Assembly: GCA_046155895.1 (NCBI GenBank)
Contig: JBJXFB010000161.1
Span: 1-6,758 of the forward strand
Length of the DNA stretch: 6,758 nt
Direction of reading: 5' to 3'
Source of the DNA: DASYPQ01 sp046155895
GTDB taxonomy: Bacteria; Planctomycetota; UBA1135; GCA-002686595
Positions 6,068 to 6,758 of the stretch are shown here, piece by piece (the stretch's first letter is position 1; every line of letters starts with the position of its first letter). Below the pieces are notes generated by a model. It did no database searches, was not told the origin of the DNA, and saw nothing but the letters and a program-made list of their open reading frames with translations. The translations under genes were made by a program, and so were the position numbers.

Positions 6068-6297
6068 GCGCGAGAGGCTCGCGGAGGGCCCGCTGCTTGT
6101 CAACGATTCCGCTCGGACTCCAGATCGCCCAGGGTGCGCGTTCGCGCGTCCCGGCGCTCCGCTCGCCTCGGAGCTCCGTCCCGCGCTCGAGTGACCGCGC
6201 TGGCGCGCATGACCTCGGGGGGCTCAATCCATTAGACTTCCTGCGCCGATACTCCCCAGGAGTTCCTGGCGCCGATCTCCCCGGCTCCGTTCGCCCC
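6068..6297. other. Divergent intergenic region between the cupin and flavoenzyme genes
   Basis: These 230 bases separate two divergently transcribed genes and should hold both promoters. It is GC-rich; the only AT-richer patch is around TCCATTAGACTT (6228-6239). A TTGACA reads on the minus strand at 6103-6098, but no acceptable -10 element is found 16-18 bases further. I see no terminator, repeat or RNA gene. Confidence 0.4.
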
Positions 6298-6758
6298 GTG
6301 AACCCTCACACTCTCGTCGATCTGCTCGGCGTCGCTCATCCGATTCTCCAAGGCGGGATGACCTGGGTCAGTCGGCACGAGCTCGCGGCCGCGGTGTCGC
6401 AAGCCGGCGCGCTCGGCGTGATCGGCTCGGGCGGGATGGAACCCGACGACTTCCGCGCCGAGATCCTCGCGCTGCGCGGGAAGACCTCGCGTCCGTTCGG
6501 CGTGAACATCCCGCTCGTCAACGTCCGGCCCGACGGCGACGACTCCATCGTCGAGCGCCTGGTCGAGATCGCGCTGGAGGAACGAGTGCGCATCGTCGTC
6601 ACCAGCGCCGGATCCCCCTCGCGCTACACGCAGCGCTTCAAGTCTGCGGGCACGATCGTCATCCACGTCGTCCCGTCTCCGCGCCTCGCCCAGAAGGCCG
6701 AGGCCGCCGGCGTCGACGCCGTCGTCGCCGAGAGCACCGAGGCAGGCGGGCACGTCAG
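6298..6758 (+). CDS. FabK / nitronate monooxygenase-like FMN enzyme, 5' portion (truncated by window edge)
   Basis: The frame is open from GTG 6298 to the end of the window (153 complete codons), without a stop, so the C-terminal half is missing. The GTG start gives MNPHTLVDLLGVAHPILQGG, the expected beginning of this TIM-barrel family. The frame is also open upstream, but without a convincing start codon, and there is no good RBS near 6298. Motifs in order: QGGM (residues 18-21, FMN-binding loop), LAAAVSQAGALGVIGSGG, RPFGVNIPL, IVVTSAGSPSRY, VIHVVPSPRLAQKAEAAGVD, and AESTEAGGHV with His152 in the conserved A-G-G-H position. This order matches enoyl-ACP reductase II (FabK) and the nitronate monooxygenase/2-nitropropane dioxygenase group. 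FabK reduces enoyl-ACP with NAD(P)H in fatty-acid elongation, whereas nitronate monooxygenases oxidise toxic propionate 3-nitronate. The segments shown resemble FabK closely, but the part needed to separate the two lies partly outside. Confidence 0.9.
   Translation, partial: MNPHTLVDLLGVAHPILQGGMTWVSRHELAAAVSQAGALGVIGSGGMEPDDFRAEILALRGKTSRPFGVNIPLVNVRPDGDDSIVERLVEIALEERVRIVVTSAGSPSRYTQRFKSAGTIVIHVVPSPRLAQKAEAAGVDAVVAESTEAGGHV

Noticed and set aside
6098..6103. TTGACA on the minus strand, a possible -35 box for the cupin gene
   Set aside because: No -10-like hexamer is found at the right distance (the bases there read GAGCCT), and the site would lie only about 30 bases before the ATG.
6232..6753. 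173-codon minus-strand frame opposite the flavoenzyme
   Set aside because: Asp/Arg/Ala-rich product without domains, antisense to a frame with clear FabK/nitronate monooxygenase motifs.

Overview
This is a GC-rich bacterial chromosomal fragment with strong G/C bias at third codon positions, GTG starts and at least one good GGAGG-type ribosome binding site. The gene families present (HEAT repeats, a two-component-regulator-style propeller with a Y_Y_Y-like domain, HTTM fused to a DCC thioredoxin-like domain, a FabK/nitronate monooxygenase-type flavoprotein) suggest a large-genome lineage such as Planctomycetota, Myxococcota, Acidobacteriota or a related group. No feature fixes the phylum. There are no rRNA, tRNA, CRISPR or recognisable transposase sequences.

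Layout. (1) 1-819, plus strand: the 3' part of a HEAT-repeat protein, cut by the window start. (2) 867-3723, plus strand: a two-gene unit overlapping by 14 bp. The first gene is an exported or membrane-anchored protein with propeller-like strands, a Y_Y_Y-like domain and two transmembrane segments. The second is a multi-pass HTTM protein (vitamin K-dependent gamma-carboxylase-like fold) carrying a C-terminal DCC domain with an intact CxxC. (3) 3744-5506, plus strand: a group of uncharacterised genes with visibly less biased third positions than the flanking genes. It holds a 235-aa membrane protein, a putative terminator, a DUF6338-type membrane protein and a short K/R/P-rich disordered protein whose reading frame overlaps the DUF6338 stop. 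(4) 5528-6067, minus strand: a cupin of the dTDP-4-dehydrorhamnose 3,5-epimerase (RmlC-like) family, convergent with the previous group. (5) 6298-6758, plus strand: the 5' part of a FabK/nitronate monooxygenase-like FMN enzyme, divergent from the cupin and cut by the window end.

How the genes may work together. The 14-bp overlap and strong internal RBS argue that the propeller protein and the HTTM-DCC protein are made together, probably as a membrane redox or modification module; the chemistry is unknown. The 3744-5506 genes look like a small accessory cassette of membrane proteins of unknown function placed between housekeeping-like genes. The cupin and the flavoenzyme probably have separate metabolic roles and share a 230-bp divergent intergenic region.

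The best candidates for something undescribed are the propeller/Y_Y_Y + HTTM-DCC pair and the DUF6338 + small disordered protein pair. Both rest on reading the sequence without database searches.
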